This document shows positions 1 to 11,310 of a stretch of 64,000 bases of DNA, in pieces. The translations under genes were made by a program, and so were the position numbers. The notes under the pieces are model-generated. The model was not told where the DNA came from and searched no databases. It saw only the letters and a list, made by a program, of their open reading frames with translations. The stretch is from NCBI RefSeq assembly GCF_038502225.1, contig NW_027195229.1, positions 189,501 through 253,500 on the forward strand, given 5' to 3'. The DNA comes from Cherax quadricarinatus. Lineage: Eukaryota > Arthropoda > Malacostraca > Decapoda > Parastacidae. Every line of letters begins with the position of its first letter. Position 1 is the first letter of the stretch.

Positions 1-2080
1 GAGGAGGGGAGAGAGAGTGTTAGTGTTTAGAAGGGGAATCCCCTTCCATTAAGACTTGAGGTGTCGAGTCCTTTTCTGAGGTTACTTCCCTTCTTCTTTT
101 AATGCCACTAGGACCAGCTTCAGAGTCACTGGACTTCTTTCGCACAACATATCTGTCCATAGTGGCCTGTACCTCTCGTTCCTTTATGACTTCCCTAAAG
201 TGTTTCACAACATTGTCAGTGTACAGGTTGCCAACACGGCTTGCAATAGTTGTGTGAGGGTGATTTTCATCAAAAAAGGTTTGCACTTCAAGCCACTTTG
301 CACACATTTCCTTAATCTTTGTAGTAGGCAACTTCTTCAATTTCTCTCTCCCCTCCTCTGAACCAGTTTCCTCAGGTCTGGCCTCTTGCTGTTGAAGTTG
401 ATCTATCAGCTCATCAGTGGTTAGTTCTTCATTGTCCTCCTCCACCAACTCTTCCACATCCTCCCCACTAACCTCCAATCCCAAGGACTTTCCCAATGCC
501 ACAATGGATTCCTCAACTGGCATAATCCTCTCAGGGTTAGCCTCAAACCCTTCAAAATCCCTTTTGTCTACACATTCTGGCCACAGTTTCTTCCAAGCAG
601 AGTTCAAGGTCTTCTTAGTCACTCCCTCCCAAGCCTTACCTATAAGGTTTACACAATTGAGGATATTAAAGTGCTCTCTCCAAAACTCTCTTCGAGTCAG
701 TTGAGTTTCTGAGGTCACTACAAAGCACCTTTCAAACAGAGCTTTTGTGTACAGTTTTTTGAAGTTTGCAATAACCTGCTGGTCCATGGGCTGCAGGAGA
801 GGAGTGGTATTAGGAGGCAAAAACTTGATGTTAATGAATTTCATGTCCCCATAAAGTCGCTCTGCCACGTCTGTAGGATGACCAGGGGCATTGTCTAACA
901 CCAGGAGGCACTTAAGTTCTAATTTCTTTTCAGTTAGGTAATCTTTCACATTGGGGGCAAATGCATGGTGTAACCAGTCATAGAAAAAGTCCCTAGTGAC
1001 CCATGCCTTACTGTTTGCCCTCCACAGCACACACAAATTCTCCTTGAGGACATTCTTTTGCCTGAACGCTCTGGGAGTTTCAGAGTGATACACTAATAAA
1101 GGCTTAACTTTGCAATCACCAGTAGCATTGGAACACATCAACAAAGTAAGCCTGTCTTTCATAGGCTTATGTCCTGGGAGTGCCTTTTCCTCCTGAGTAA
1201 TGTAGGTCCTGCTTGGCATTTTCTTCCAAAACAGGCCTGTTTCATCACAATTAAACACTTGTTCAGGTTTCAGTCCTTCAGCCTCTATGTACTCCTTGAA
1301 TTCATGCACATATTTTTCAGCCGCTTTGTGGTCCGAACTGGCAGCCTCACCATGCCTTATCACACTATGTATGCCACTACGCTTCTTAAATCTCTCAAAC
1401 CAACCTTTGCTGGCCTTAAATTCACTCACATCAGCACTAGTTGCAGGCATTTTTTTAATTAAATCCTCATGCAACTTCCTAGCCTTTTCGCTTATGATCG
1501 CTTGAGAGACACTATCTCCTGCTAGCTGTTTTTCATTTATCCACACCAATAAGAGTCTCTCAACATCTTCCATCACTTGCGATCTTTGTTTCGAAAACAC
1601 AGTTAAACCTTTGGCAAGAACAGCTTCCTTGATTGCCATTCTGGTGCCCACAATAGTAGCGATGGTTGATTGGGGTTTCTTGTACAACCTGGCCAGGTCG
1701 GCGATACGCACTCCACTTTCATACTTATCAATGATCTCATTCTTCATCTCTATTCGAATTCTCACCCTTATTGCTGTAGGGTTGGCACTAGAAGCTTTCT
1801 TGGGGCCCATGGTCACTTATTTTCCAGAAAAAGCACCGAAAACACTGTAATAATACGAAATATTCCGATTGTATGCTTGGATGTTACCGTGGAGGCTGGC
1901 TGGTAAACAATGCCACCGGCGGCACATGTGAGGCTGGCTGAGGGCGCACATTGGACGCGTCTCGGATGAACATCGGTGAGCGGGTTTTTAAGCGGTATGC
2001 GAGGCAAAATTTTTGCGATTAAAGCAAGCGGTATGCGGATTAATAGTTATGTGATGCCAACGGTATGCGGGGGTCCACTG
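1..2080 (-). mobile_element. Tigger-1, pogo/Tigger DNA transposon, left end cut by window
   Basis: This element closely matches Tigger-2 (19802-22133) in the same orientation. Its right terminus reads GGGGGTCCACTG and is followed by TA at 2081-2082, the target duplication expected of the Tc1/mariner-pogo group. The other terminus lies beyond the window. The element sits in 18-bp satellite DNA. The related satellite at 51550 runs through the same point without it, which supports a real insertion. Non-coding DNA at 1811-2080 carries short GGTATGCG-type subterminal repeats. Confidence 0.93.
20..1810 (-). CDS. Tigger/pogo transposase, intact reading frame
   Basis: A 596-codon open frame encodes a cut-and-paste transposase that would act in the nucleus on the Tigger termini. 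The N-terminus (about residues 15-70) is a Psq-like helix-turn-helix. A CENP-B-type DNA-binding domain follows at about 75-150. The DDE_1 catalytic core has its first Asp in NCDETGLFW, the second in LVLDNAPGHP and the third in LLQPMDQQV, about 36 residues after the second. The C-terminus is acidic and ends SPSKH. The start is the ATG at 1810 (MGPKKASS). An in-frame GTG six bases upstream is not a credible eukaryotic start, and MGPKKASS recurs at the start of the other Tigger copies here. No stop or frameshift is visible, so this copy may encode a working enzyme, although its left terminus cannot be checked. Confidence 0.93.
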   Translation of the reverse strand: MGPKKASSANPTAIRVRIRIEMKNEIIDKYESGVRIADLARLYKKPQSTIATIVGTRMAIKEAVLAKGLTVFSKQRSQVMEDVERLLLVWINEKQLAGDSVSQAIISEKARKLHEDLIKKMPATSADVSEFKASKGWFERFKKRSGIHSVIRHGEAASSDHKAAEKYVHEFKEYIEAEGLKPEQVFNCDETGLFWKKMPSRTYITQEEKALPGHKPMKDRLTLLMCSNATGDCKVKPLLVYHSETPRAFRQKNVLKENLCVLWRANSKAWVTRDFFYDWLHHAFAPNVKDYLTEKKLELKCLLVLDNAPGHPTDVAERLYGDMKFINIKFLPPNTTPLLQPMDQQVIANFKKLYTKALFERCFVVTSETQLTRREFWREHFNILNCVNLIGKAWEGVTKKTLNSAWKKLWPECVDKRDFEGFEANPERIMPVEESIVALGKSLGLEVSGEDVEELVEEDNEELTTDELIDQLQQQEARPEETGSEEGREKLKKLPTTKIKEMCAKWLEVQTFFDENHPHTTIASRVGNLYTDNVVKHFREVIKEREVQATMDRYVVRKKSSDSEAGPSGIKRRREVTSEKDSTPQVLMEGDSPSKH

Positions 2081-2082
2081 TA

Positions 2083-2248
2083 GTACCATATGGTACAATG
2101 ATGCTATAGGGTGCAATGGTACCATATGGTACAATGACACCATATGATACAATGGTACCATATGATACAATGGCACCATATGGTACAATGGCACCATTTG
2201 GTACAATGGTACCATATGATACAATGGTGCCATATGGTGTAATTGTCA
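2083..2248. repeat. 18-bp satellite block inside piggyBac-A
   Basis: Tandem variants of ACCATATGGTACAATGGT repeat with an 18-bp period. The unit contains overlapping KpnI- and NdeI-type palindromes. Read on either strand it is open and gives six-residue periods (YHMVPL or TMVPYD), so the long frames here are by-products of the period. The same array recurs at 5625, 6245, 23505, 51540, 52060 and 55386. Confidence 0.9.
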
Positions 2249-2932
2249 TGTGGGTTTCGAAAACGTGGATAGGGTAAAAATACTCACGTAGGCTGGTAGT
2301 ACGTATAATATAACGGAATGTGTGTGTGAAGGCGCCAACCACCGTCCTGCCTCTCTGCTCTCTATCGTAAGACTAACTGACCCACAGTGCCTATGTGAGG
2401 GGGTGTTTGAAATCCTGCTATGGTCAGCAGCAATATGAATACAGTCAGTGATTCACGCAGAGACGGTTGGTAGTGAGTCATCTACTGGTACACTGGTTAC
2501 TGGTAACTGGTTACTAGGACCTGGTACTACTACTGAGAGCTCGGCGATGCTAACATATGTCGTCCAGACATACAACTAATACAAACTAGAGATGGCAGGT
2601 ATACGGCTTGGGCTGATTCTATACAATGTCAAAGTACACAACAATTGAACATTATAACATACATAAGTAGAATATTGGAATGGAAGCTTACGTAACTGAA
2701 ACTGTAATGCAATACAAGGTATAATATAGCACAACTCATCGAATGAAACTCAACGTTGAGATTACACAATAGAAGTGATAAAAAAAATTTGATCGATCGA
2801 TCTGTATTCATGTGATCTACGGATTCTGAGGAAGGAATATATACAAAAAAAGAAGTGTTTAACAGAAAGGCAGATTCGGTGCACTCAAATCTAGACTGTT
2901 AACTCTCAGAATTCGGAGAGAACGTGAACACA
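2249..2932 (-). repeat. Probable 3' LTR of gypsy-1
   Basis: This non-coding block lies between the end of the gypsy-1 pol frame and the satellite. Read on the minus strand it begins TGTGTTC and ends CCCACA, the short inverted TG...CA ends expected of an LTR. No second copy is present because the 5' half of the element is missing, so the boundaries are a proposal. The sequence just before it on the minus strand is a T run, not a clear polypurine tract. Confidence 0.4.
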
Positions 2933-2979
2933 AAAAAAAAAAAAATTCTTGAATACTGATAAGTTGATACTGTAATTAT

Positions 2980-5037
2980 TCATCTATACAGGTTATTTAC
3001 ATTTAACCCCAACTCTGCTAGGGTGAGATTGACATATGCAGAATGGGTGTCATCTCTGGGAGGATCAAACTCTGTTGCACTGGCTAACTCATGCTGTATT
3101 TGAGGCAAATCTGAATTGGTAGTTACAAATGATACTTGAGGATTTCTCAATACCTGTCGTGTACGTAGGGAATAACGACATTCAGGTTGATCGTCTGACT
3201 GAGTATCAGAGGAAGAGAGTACAGGGTCAGGAGGATTGTCAGAGTCTGTCACATTAGTCTGGGTTGGAACATCATTATCATCACATACTAACTTCATATG
3301 ATCTAAATGCGATTCTTTATACTGACCAGTACTAATTTCTTTAACCTTATACTTATTACCAGTGAGATGTTCAACTACTCGATAAGGACCAACAAACTTT
3401 TGATCAAGCTTTGGCATTGCAGACGTTTTGTTAAAGTTAGTCAGCATAACTCTCGAACCTACTTTGATTTTGGATGGCTTTGCTCGAGTGTTTGCGACTC
3501 TTGTAAATTCTGCTGTTGATTTATGAAGTGTTTCACGGATTCTTCTAAAAACACTTTGAGCTAAGCTGGTACGAGTTGCTATGAAATCATCAGGGTTGTA
3601 ATTTGGTTTCAGATTAGAATATAACAACTCATAAGGCAAACGTTTATCTACACCATACAATGCATAATGTGGAGTGTCACCTATGGAAACATTGTAAGCA
3701 GAATTTATAGCACACTGCACATCAGGTATAACTTCATCCCAAGTTTCACTGTTGGGATTGATAGTGGCTCTCAAGACATCAAGTACTTTCTTATTGGTAC
3801 GTTCCGCTAACCCATTGCTGGCAGGATGATGAGGAACAATAGTGGATTTAGAGATCTTGTACAAGGTGCACAAATTTTCAAGAATCTTATTACAGAATTC
3901 ACCTCCATTATCTGTTACTAGGGACTTAGGGGTGGTATGCCTGCAGATAATGCGTTCTTTAAACGCTTTAGCTACTGTCTCGGCAGTCTTATCTGCAATA
4001 GGAACTAACTCACAATATCTGGTGAAATGGTCTACCATAACACATAGATGTTTGTTGCCTTGGAGGGAACATTGGAAATTAGTTAACAAATCTAGCGCAA
4101 CTCTTTCCCACGGTTCGCTAATAGTTGGATACACTTGGACTGGATTAGGGCCATTAGCATTACCTTTATGTTGCATGCAGACACTACATTTCTTAACATA
4201 CTCAGTAATATCAGTTGCCATACGAGGCCAAAAGTATTTCAATCTGGTTTGTTTCACTGAACGATCCATACCAGGGTGCGCAACACCTGGTACATCGTGA
4301 ACTAGCTGTAAGGCTACATTCACTAGTGACTGTGGAATAACTAACTGGTAAACTCTTCTGCTAGGAGTACCCAACTCGGCTGTTCGGTACAGTAATTCTT
4401 GGTTCATGACAAAGTCACTGATGGGTGCCGGTGGCTTCACAGTCAGAATAAGATCTTCCTGGAGCAGGAATCGAATCACACCAGACCACATGGGATCTGT
4501 TCGTTGAGCATTCTTTACATCCTCAGCACTAAATGGAGGGTCTGCAGTTACTATACTAACATGTCGCGATAAGGCATCTGCGACTACATTTGACTTGCCA
4601 GGTAAGTGTTCAAAGGTGGGATTGAACTCTTGGATAGTCAAGGTCCATCTGGCTAACCTTCCAGTAGGTTGTTTGTTCTGGAATAAAGGTATCAGTGGAG
4701 CATGATCTGTCAAGACATGAACAGAGTACTGATAAATAATGTCTCGGAAGTGCTTTAAAGACCATACTATTGCTAAAGCTTCTTGCTCAGTTACTGAATA
4801 ATTACGTTCAGCCTTCATAAGGACTCGGCTAGCAAATGCAACTGCGTTGTACTTGCCATCGGTCTTCTGAGCTAGTACGGCGCCTATGCCAATTGAACTA
4901 GTATCAGTTGTCAGATAGAAGGGCTTAGAAAAATCTGGAAATTTCAAAATTGGAGCAGATGTTAGCTTTTCTTTTAGAGTTTGGAATGCTCTTTCTTGAC
5001 GGAAGGTCCAAACAAAAGGAGCATCTTTCTTAAGCAA
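2980..5037 (-). pseudogene. Gypsy-1 pol, RNase H and integrase part
   Basis: 685 open codons encode the later part of a Ty3/gypsy pol. First comes the end of RT joined to RNase H (TLKEKLTSAPIL; TTDTSSIGIGAVLAQ; VLTDHAPL). Next is the integrase H2C2 zinc-binding module (HPGMDRSVKQTR, then CSVCMQHK). The integrase core has Asp in MVDHFTRY, Asp in VTDNGGEF and Glu in NGLAERTN, with D35E spacing. A C-terminal domain contains VGPYRVVEHLTGNKYKV. The order RT-RNase H-integrase is the standard Ty3/gypsy order. A one-base frameshift near 5040 separates it from the RT frame, so it is not functional. Confidence 0.92.
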
Positions 5038-5621
5038 CTCAGAGGAGCAGCTATGGAAGAAAAATTGGCAATAAAAGATCTACAAAAACCTGCTAAGCCC
5101 ACAAAGGATCTTACGGCATCAGCAGTTTTGGGAGTTGGAAAATTTAGTACTGCAGTTACTTTACTTTGGTCAGTTGTAACCCCTCTAGGAGTGACTACGT
5201 GACCAAGAAACTTAATTTCTGATCTGAAAAATTGACATTTAGACAGTTTGATCTTTAAATTGGCTTCTTCAAGCTTACCAAGTACTACATCAAGTCCTTT
5301 CAAGTGTGTATCCACGTCTCTAGACATGACGATTATGTCATCTAAGTACACCATAAGTGCATTACCTATGAGACCTCTAAAGATATTAGTCATAAGCCTT
5401 GAGAACGTGATAGGGGAGGAACGTAATCCAAACGCCATACGGAGGAAGTGATAATGACCTGTAGGAGTGGAGAATGCAGTTAGCTCTTGGGTGTCCTCGT
5501 GAAGAGGGACTTGCCAAAACCCTTGTAACAAATCCAGGGTTGAAAAGACTTTGTTATCTCCGATGTTACGTAAAAGATCACCCAGTACAGGGAGTGGGAA
5601 GCGATCTGGAATAGTTTTCAT
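4974..5621 (-). pseudogene. Gypsy-1 reverse transcriptase, 5' truncated
   Basis: This frame encodes RT from DRFPLPVLGDLL through the palm motif YLDDIIVMS and on to the thumb (LGHVVTPRGV, FVGLAGFCRSF). It overlaps the downstream frame out of register, which marks a frameshift at about 5040. Upstream of codon 1 the sequence changes abruptly at about 5622 into 18-bp satellite, so the front of RT, the protease, gag and the 5' LTR are absent. Similar satellite words (ATATGGTGTAAT) lie at both edges of gypsy-1, so the loss may reflect recombination between satellite units. Confidence 0.92.
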
Positions 5622-6445
5622 TTAATATATGGTGTAATGGTACCATATGATGCAATGGTACCATATGGTACATTGTACCATACAGTACAATGATACCATA
5701 TTGCAATTGTACCATATGGTACAATGGCACCATATGATACAATGGTACCATATGGTACAATATGATACAATGGCATATGATACAATGGTACCATATGATA
5801 CAATGGTACAATGTGGTACAATGGCATCATCTGGTACAATGGTACCATATACAATGGTACCATATGGTGCAATGGTACCTTATCGTACCATATGGTGTAA
5901 TGGTACCATATGGTACCACGTGATGCAGTGGTACCATATGGTACATTGTACCATACAGTACAATGATAACATATGGTTCATTGTACCATATGGTGCTGTT
6001 GTATTCAACACAATACACACACTAATATTTTCATTTATTTTGTTTACAATAGTTGTTTACAACAAAAATATGCAAAAATGTTATATATTAGTAATGTTCT
6101 ATTATACATTTACAAGTGTACAGGAACTTGACACGTTCCTTGAGGTGGATGACAAAGCACTTTATCTCGGAAACTGGAGAGTCAGTAGCTAGCTTGCCTC
6201 GCCACTCACTCAGTCTTGGCTGGTGTCTCATGCCACCAACACCTATTGACCACATGGTACATGGTATCATATGTTACAGGGTACCATATGGTACATTGTA
6301 CTATATGGTGTAGGGTACCATGCAGCACAGGATAACATATGATGCAGGGTACCATATGGTGCAGGGTACCATATGGCACAGGGTACCATATGGCACAGGG
6401 TACCATATGGCACAGGGTACCATAAAGTACAGGACACCATATGGC
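5622..6445. repeat. piggyBac-A interior: satellite plus unique spacer
   Basis: 18-bp satellite runs from 5625 to about 6000. A roughly 240-bp non-repetitive spacer follows (6001-6245), then a shorter block at 6250-6445 in which the unit is 17 bp and reads GTACCATATGGCACAGG. The whole stretch aligns with 51690-52207 in piggyBac-B. No gene is seen. The stretch stops at 6445 where the hAT element begins. Confidence 0.85.
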
Positions 6446-6777
6446 CAGGGCCGGATTAAGAAGTCTACGGGCCCTAGGCTATTCAGATTGGCGGGGCCCC
6501 TTTGAGTTATGGGTAAGCGAAGCGACCCCTTCCAGCTTAGGGGTGGGGGAGGGGTCGGTTTGAGCCTGTTTAAGGTCTAATTAAATACATTCTGGCTATT
6601 TAGATAAAATTTAATAGGGAAAGTACATCAAGACAACCAAAACCATTTACCAACAGCCATTATAACTATATTGTTAAATCATGCATTTTAAAGAGAATAA
6701 ACTCAAGACAGCATAGTATTACTAGATTAGGCTATTAAAGTAGTGACATCATGTACCTATTATATTCAGCATAACCA
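6446..6777 (-). other. hAT left terminal segment, non-coding
   Basis: This is the hAT 3' terminal region, read on the minus strand, between the terminal repeat and the gypsy-2 insertion. It is AT-rich after the first 120 bases and no reading frame is supported. It ends with AACCA, the first copy of the gypsy-2 target duplication (6773-6777). Confidence 0.75.
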
Positions 6778-7754
6778 TGTTACACCCTTTTGTTCATTTT
6801 GTTCATTTTCTTATTATCACAATGGTATACTATTACATGTTATTTTTGCTATTTCACTTAATATTATATTCAGGAGTAATTCCATTAGTAGCTAAAATGG
6901 ATTTACTCGACTTTATAATATTATCTGGTCATATTACTTAGCTTTGTATTTAGGTAGGTCATTTAATTAGTGTCAAATGCTGGTGACCTGGCCAAGCATC
7001 AGTAGGTGTTTTGAGCTGCTCGACCCCTGCTCCAACCGAGGCAAAGTGGGCTGGTAAAGCCTCACAGAGTTCAGTTCTTACCTTCCTCACCTCTCGTGAG
7101 GGAAGCTCCCAGATTCCTGGATTTAAACTTTTGGTCCCACATGAGGTTCCCTAGTGACCCTCCAGTACCTCGGACGGTATCTGACAGAAACGTCTCAGAC
7201 GAAGTGTGTGTTGCTGTTTTGGAGACGCTGGTGATTGTCCCTAGCTCTGCTAGGAGTGAATTTAAGCAGTATTGGTTCAAAGAGGACGGTGAAAAAGTCA
7301 TGGGAGACAGACTCGCCTCAAAATTCCTTTAAGTGTAAAATATTCCTAATCTCACTTAGTATATTATGAAAGTTGAATAAGAGTGAATTATTATTGAAGT
7401 GTTACGTCTTCTGTCTCATTTGGATTGAGTTAAGTAAAGTGTTATTATGTGAAGAGAAGGTGTTATGATACTAGAGCCGTTCAGCACTATAATCAAGATA
7501 ATACTGTGTATTATCTTTTAAGTGAACTTAAGTGTAAATTTCATGAGTACTCTGTTTTATGGTGCGACCTTTTTAAAGTTAATATAAAACCCTTCTATGG
7601 TTTATTAAGAAACTTAATAAAAAACCGGAAAGAAACATTGTGATTGTTTACTACTGAACCCTTGAATGATTTAATCTAGAACAGGATATTCAATCCTGTT
7701 TATTTGTTGCAAGAAAGGGCTAAACAGGCTTAAGTAGTGGCCCTGTACGCAACA
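6778..7754 (+). repeat. Gypsy-2 5' LTR
   Basis: It begins TGTTACACC and ends GCAACA. The direct repeat at 14295-15274 matches it almost throughout. Short open frames inside it (for example around 7096-7332) occur in both LTRs and are not supported as genes. Confidence 0.94.
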
Positions 7755-7757
7755 AAG

Positions 7758-7775
7758 TGGGGGCCCGTCCGCGAG
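7758..7775 (+). other. Primer-binding site, tRNA-Pro-like
   Basis: Three bases after the 5' LTR comes TGGGGGCCCGTCCGCGAG. It agrees with the proline-tRNA primer-binding sequence known from gammaretroviruses at about 15 of 18 positions. The two differences from the exact complement may be mutations, or may point to another tRNA. Confidence 0.7.
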
Positions 7776-7875
7776 TTGCTCTCTGATCCAAGGTGCTGGA
7801 GGAAATATCAGCCCTAGGAAGTAAGTGCCAATCCCATGAAAGTGAGCTGCTGTTCAGGTACCCATAAAATTAACT

Positions 7876-9421
7876 ATGGAGGCTCAAATGCAACAGTTAA
7901 TATGTGAGTTAACCTTGGAGGATTTGAAGTCTTTAAAACTTCAGAAGTGCTGGCAAATTGCCGTACGCCTAGGAGTGAAGTACAACAAATATTACACCGC
8001 TGAGACCACTCGATCTATTTTGAGAAACATGCTGTTTCTGGAACAAGGGGAGGTGGATGACATTGACGATACTGATGAGGCAAGTCTAATATCTCAATTT
8101 GAACACTTGGACCAACCGCTTGGAGCACAAGGACTTGATCTTGGTGGCCTTCCAACTTCCCTACCCTCTAGTGATGTGGCTGAGCCAGAATCAAAGGGAG
8201 CTGCTGGTGAGTGGACATCTCTGGGAGAGGTGCCTGAAATTGGGGCGTCTAATCATCCAGTTTCTGACCCTGGTTCACAAGAAGCACCCAGCGCAGGTGC
8301 TCAACCCAAGGAAAGACGGGAAAACTTGTATCCTCCAACTCCTCCACTACCGATTGGGCCCATATCACAGAGCCAGTTCGAAAGAATGGAGCGCCTTATT
8401 ACTTTACAAATGGCCCAAATAGAAGCCCAAAGGAAGCTGAATGCAGAAGAGTTCGAGAGGGACACCATACTCTACGAACGTCAGCGGCAAAGGGAAGGAG
8501 TTGTGAGGCCCGAGGCCCGAGGCCCCCAGAAATATTTTCAACATTCATAAAGCAGCATCTTTGGTGCCCAAGTTTTGCGAGTCTGATCTGGACACATACT
8601 TCGATACATTCGAAAATCAGGCTCGAGCTATGCAGTGGCCCCAAAAATTCTGGGCTGTCTTGTTGCATACGACGCTGACTGGTAAAGCTCGAGAATGTAC
8701 CGCGGCTTTGCCTTACGAAAAGTACATACAATATGACTCCGTCCAAAAGGTCATACTGGAGACCTATGATCTACTCCCATTGAGCTACCAGCAAGCCTTC
8801 CGTACTCTGCAAAGGTTACCAGGGCAAACTTGGGTGGACTTCGCCAGGCAGAAGAAGGTAGCTTTCGAGAGGTGGCAAAGAGCCTCACAAAGCAACACCG
8901 TAAGCAGCTTAACCCAATTAATACTACAAGAGGACTTCTATAATTCTATATCTGGGGATTTGCGGAAGTTCCTGATCGACCGTCCAACACCTGATGTGAT
9001 GGAGACCGCTGCACTGGCCGATCGCTACGAGATCTCCAGCCAGCTGATCCGTGATAGAACATCCAGAGAGGAAGCAGTAAAATTGGGCCAGAAGGTTCGA
9101 CCAGTTAAGTCAAGAACAGAACCTCGCCAAAAGTTTCCTTCAGAAGCAGTGACCTCTCGAACCCTGGATAAGCCATGCAATGGTGACCGGTTTCAACTAC
9201 GACAGAACCGGGAGGTGTATAAAGCCAGGAAGAACTTGTCCTGTTCATATTGCCAAAAGGGAGGTCATGTGAGAAACCAATGTTATCAGCTGGAAAGGGA
9301 CAGGAAATATAAGTATCGAGAAGGTGCTCCTGTGCAGATGGTGTCTTCAGTAGCCCACACGCAGAGATGTTTACAGGCGGATCTAGAGCCGGCAGGACCG
9401 AAGACTGCTTCACTGAGATGA
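7876..9421 (+). pseudogene. Gypsy-2 gag, one frameshift
   Basis: The first frame starts at the ATG at 7876 (MEAQMQQLICEL) and runs to 8550. The second runs from about 8530 to the TGA at 9419-9421. Reading across 8510-8530, where GAGGCCC repeats three times, restores one protein and points to a single-base slip. The second part is a SCAN/capsid-like domain (VPKFCESDLDTYF; LTGKARE). It ends in a zinc knuckle CSYCQKGGHVRNQC, a C-X2-C-X4-H-X4-C pattern near 9241-9282. It would form the particle and bind element RNA. Pol continues in the same frame straight after the TGA. Confidence 0.88.
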
Positions 9422-11310
9422 CCTGAGACGAGGGCCATCTCAGGGCAAGAAATTGAAAAGGCAATGAGCCCATATTTTTCAAAAGGAAAAGCTGGTATTG
9501 ACGAGGGTCAAGTGGTGCCGGTTAAAACCTATAGGGATACGGGGAGTTACTTGACATTGTTAAAAAAGGGAATCCTCTCTTTGTCTGACCGCACTTATAC
9601 GAAGATAGATGCACTTCTGGAGGCTTATGGAGGAGCCGTTTCTAGAGTTCCCCTCCATAGGATATACCTAGACCTGGGTTGCTATAAAGGATATGCGACT
9701 GTCGGTATATCAGATAAAGGATTTCCTATTAAGTCTGCTGACCTACTGATAGGAAATGACCTAAGCTGCGAAGGAATCAAGAAAGAACCTCTGGTGATAG
9801 AAAATACCTCGGGAGAGGATTACGTGATTGAGGCTCATAGGAAGGACCTATCATTATTTCCACTGGGAGTTGTCACTAGGTCCATGGCAATGACCAGGTT
9901 ACCTCCTGAATCAACAGAGGAAGAAGAGGACAAAGCTGATCTGGGTTTGAACCTATTGTTTAGTGCAACCCATTGGCCCGAGGATGCGACGTCTGTGTCT
10001 GCAGGGCTAGACTCAACTTTAGATTCTTTAGGTGCTAAAAAGTTTAGACCTGAAGATCTAATCCAAGCACAGATGGAAGACCCCTCGTTGGAGAAAGTAA
10101 GAAAGCTGTTGATAACGGAAGAAGAGGCCGAGAAACTAGAGGACTGTGTTTATTCTAGTAGCGGTATACTTATGAAGAAATCCACCAGAAGACATTCTCT
10201 AGGGGCACCTTTGGCCAAGGTCAAGCATGTATTAATCCTGCCTAGGATTTATCGTGAGCTTGCATTGAAGGTCGCCCATAATAGTCCAATGGGAGGACAT
10301 CTGGGATTAAGGAAAACAATGGTAAAGTTGTCAAAATACTTTTTTTGGCCTAGAATGCGGGAAACTGTGGTGGAACATCTTCGCAGTTGCCAGGTCTGTC
10401 AGACCATCGGTAAACCTGCTCATACCCCGCCTCCAGCTCCCCTCTGTCCTATCACCTCAGATGGCGAGCCTTTTTTCGTTTAATCATCGATTGCGTAGGT
10501 CCACTCCCCAGGACCAAGGCGGGGAGGGGAATCAGTACCTATTCACTATAATGGATTCTGCCACCCGTTACCCCGAGGCCATCCCCATGAGGAAAATAAA
10601 TGCTCACACAATAGTCCGCGCTTTAATAAAGTTTTTCTCACAGGTAGGGCTGCCTCGAGAGATCCAGTCTGATCAAGGATCAAACTTCACTTCAAAAATC
10701 TTCAAGGAGGCCATGTCACGCCTTGGTGTAAGATCTATCCTCGCTACGAGCTATAGGCCCCAGTCCCAAGGAGCATTGGAACGGTTTCATCAAACATTGA
10801 AGGTGATGATGCGTTCCTACTGTGAACAATTCAGTAAAGACTGGGACGAGGGCATTCCTTTCCTTCTCCTGGCCGTAAGGGAAAGCGAGCAGGAAAGTCT
10901 AGGGTATAGCCCTTTTGAGTTGATATATAGTTATACGGTACGTGGACCCCTCGCAGTATTGAAAGATGTATGGACCGGAAGACGTACTCCGTCAGTTCAG
11001 GTATGCCCGGCTTTGATGCAGGAACACCTCACGAGGAACACCTCACGAGGAACCTAGCCGCAGAGAACTTGAAGAAAGCCCAGGCTAAAATGAAACTACG
11101 ACATGATGAACATGCGGCCTCTCGCTCTTTCAACATCGGAGATAAAGTATTGGCTCAAAAATTCATGCCCGGACATGCACTGAAACCAAGATATGAAGGA
11201 CCTTGGGAAGTCATTAAAAAACTGAGTGAAGTGAATTACCTGGTTCGTACCCCAGGGAAAAAGAAATCAGACCATACATACCATGTTAACCAATTGAAGA
11301 AATATTATGG
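9422..11310 (+). pseudogene. Gypsy-2 protease and integrase
   Basis: After the gag TGA the frame stays open with no ATG requirement. An aspartic protease is marked by YRDTGSYLTLL, whose active Asp-Thr-Gly is near 9536-9544. The integrase zinc module follows (HNSPMGGHLGLRKT, then CQVCQT) at about 10270-10410. The catalytic core has Asp in TIMDSATRY, Asp in QSDQGSNF and Glu in GALERFHQT, with exact D35E spacing (10546-10795). A C-terminal domain reads NIGDKVLAQ...YEGPWEVI at 11133-11310. Frameshifts lie at a T run near 10475, near 10515, and at a 14-bp tandem duplication near 11024-11052. No RT precedes the integrase. Confidence 0.9.

Noticed and set aside
1811..1816. Upstream GTG as the Tigger-1 start
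   Set aside because: Eukaryotic translation needs ATG here, and MGPKKASS is the start conserved in sister copies.
5578..6192. Frames with repeated YHMVPL or VPYGTM
   Set aside because: The 18-bp satellite has no stops, and the 17-bp variants and flanks break the frame. No independent gene is supported.
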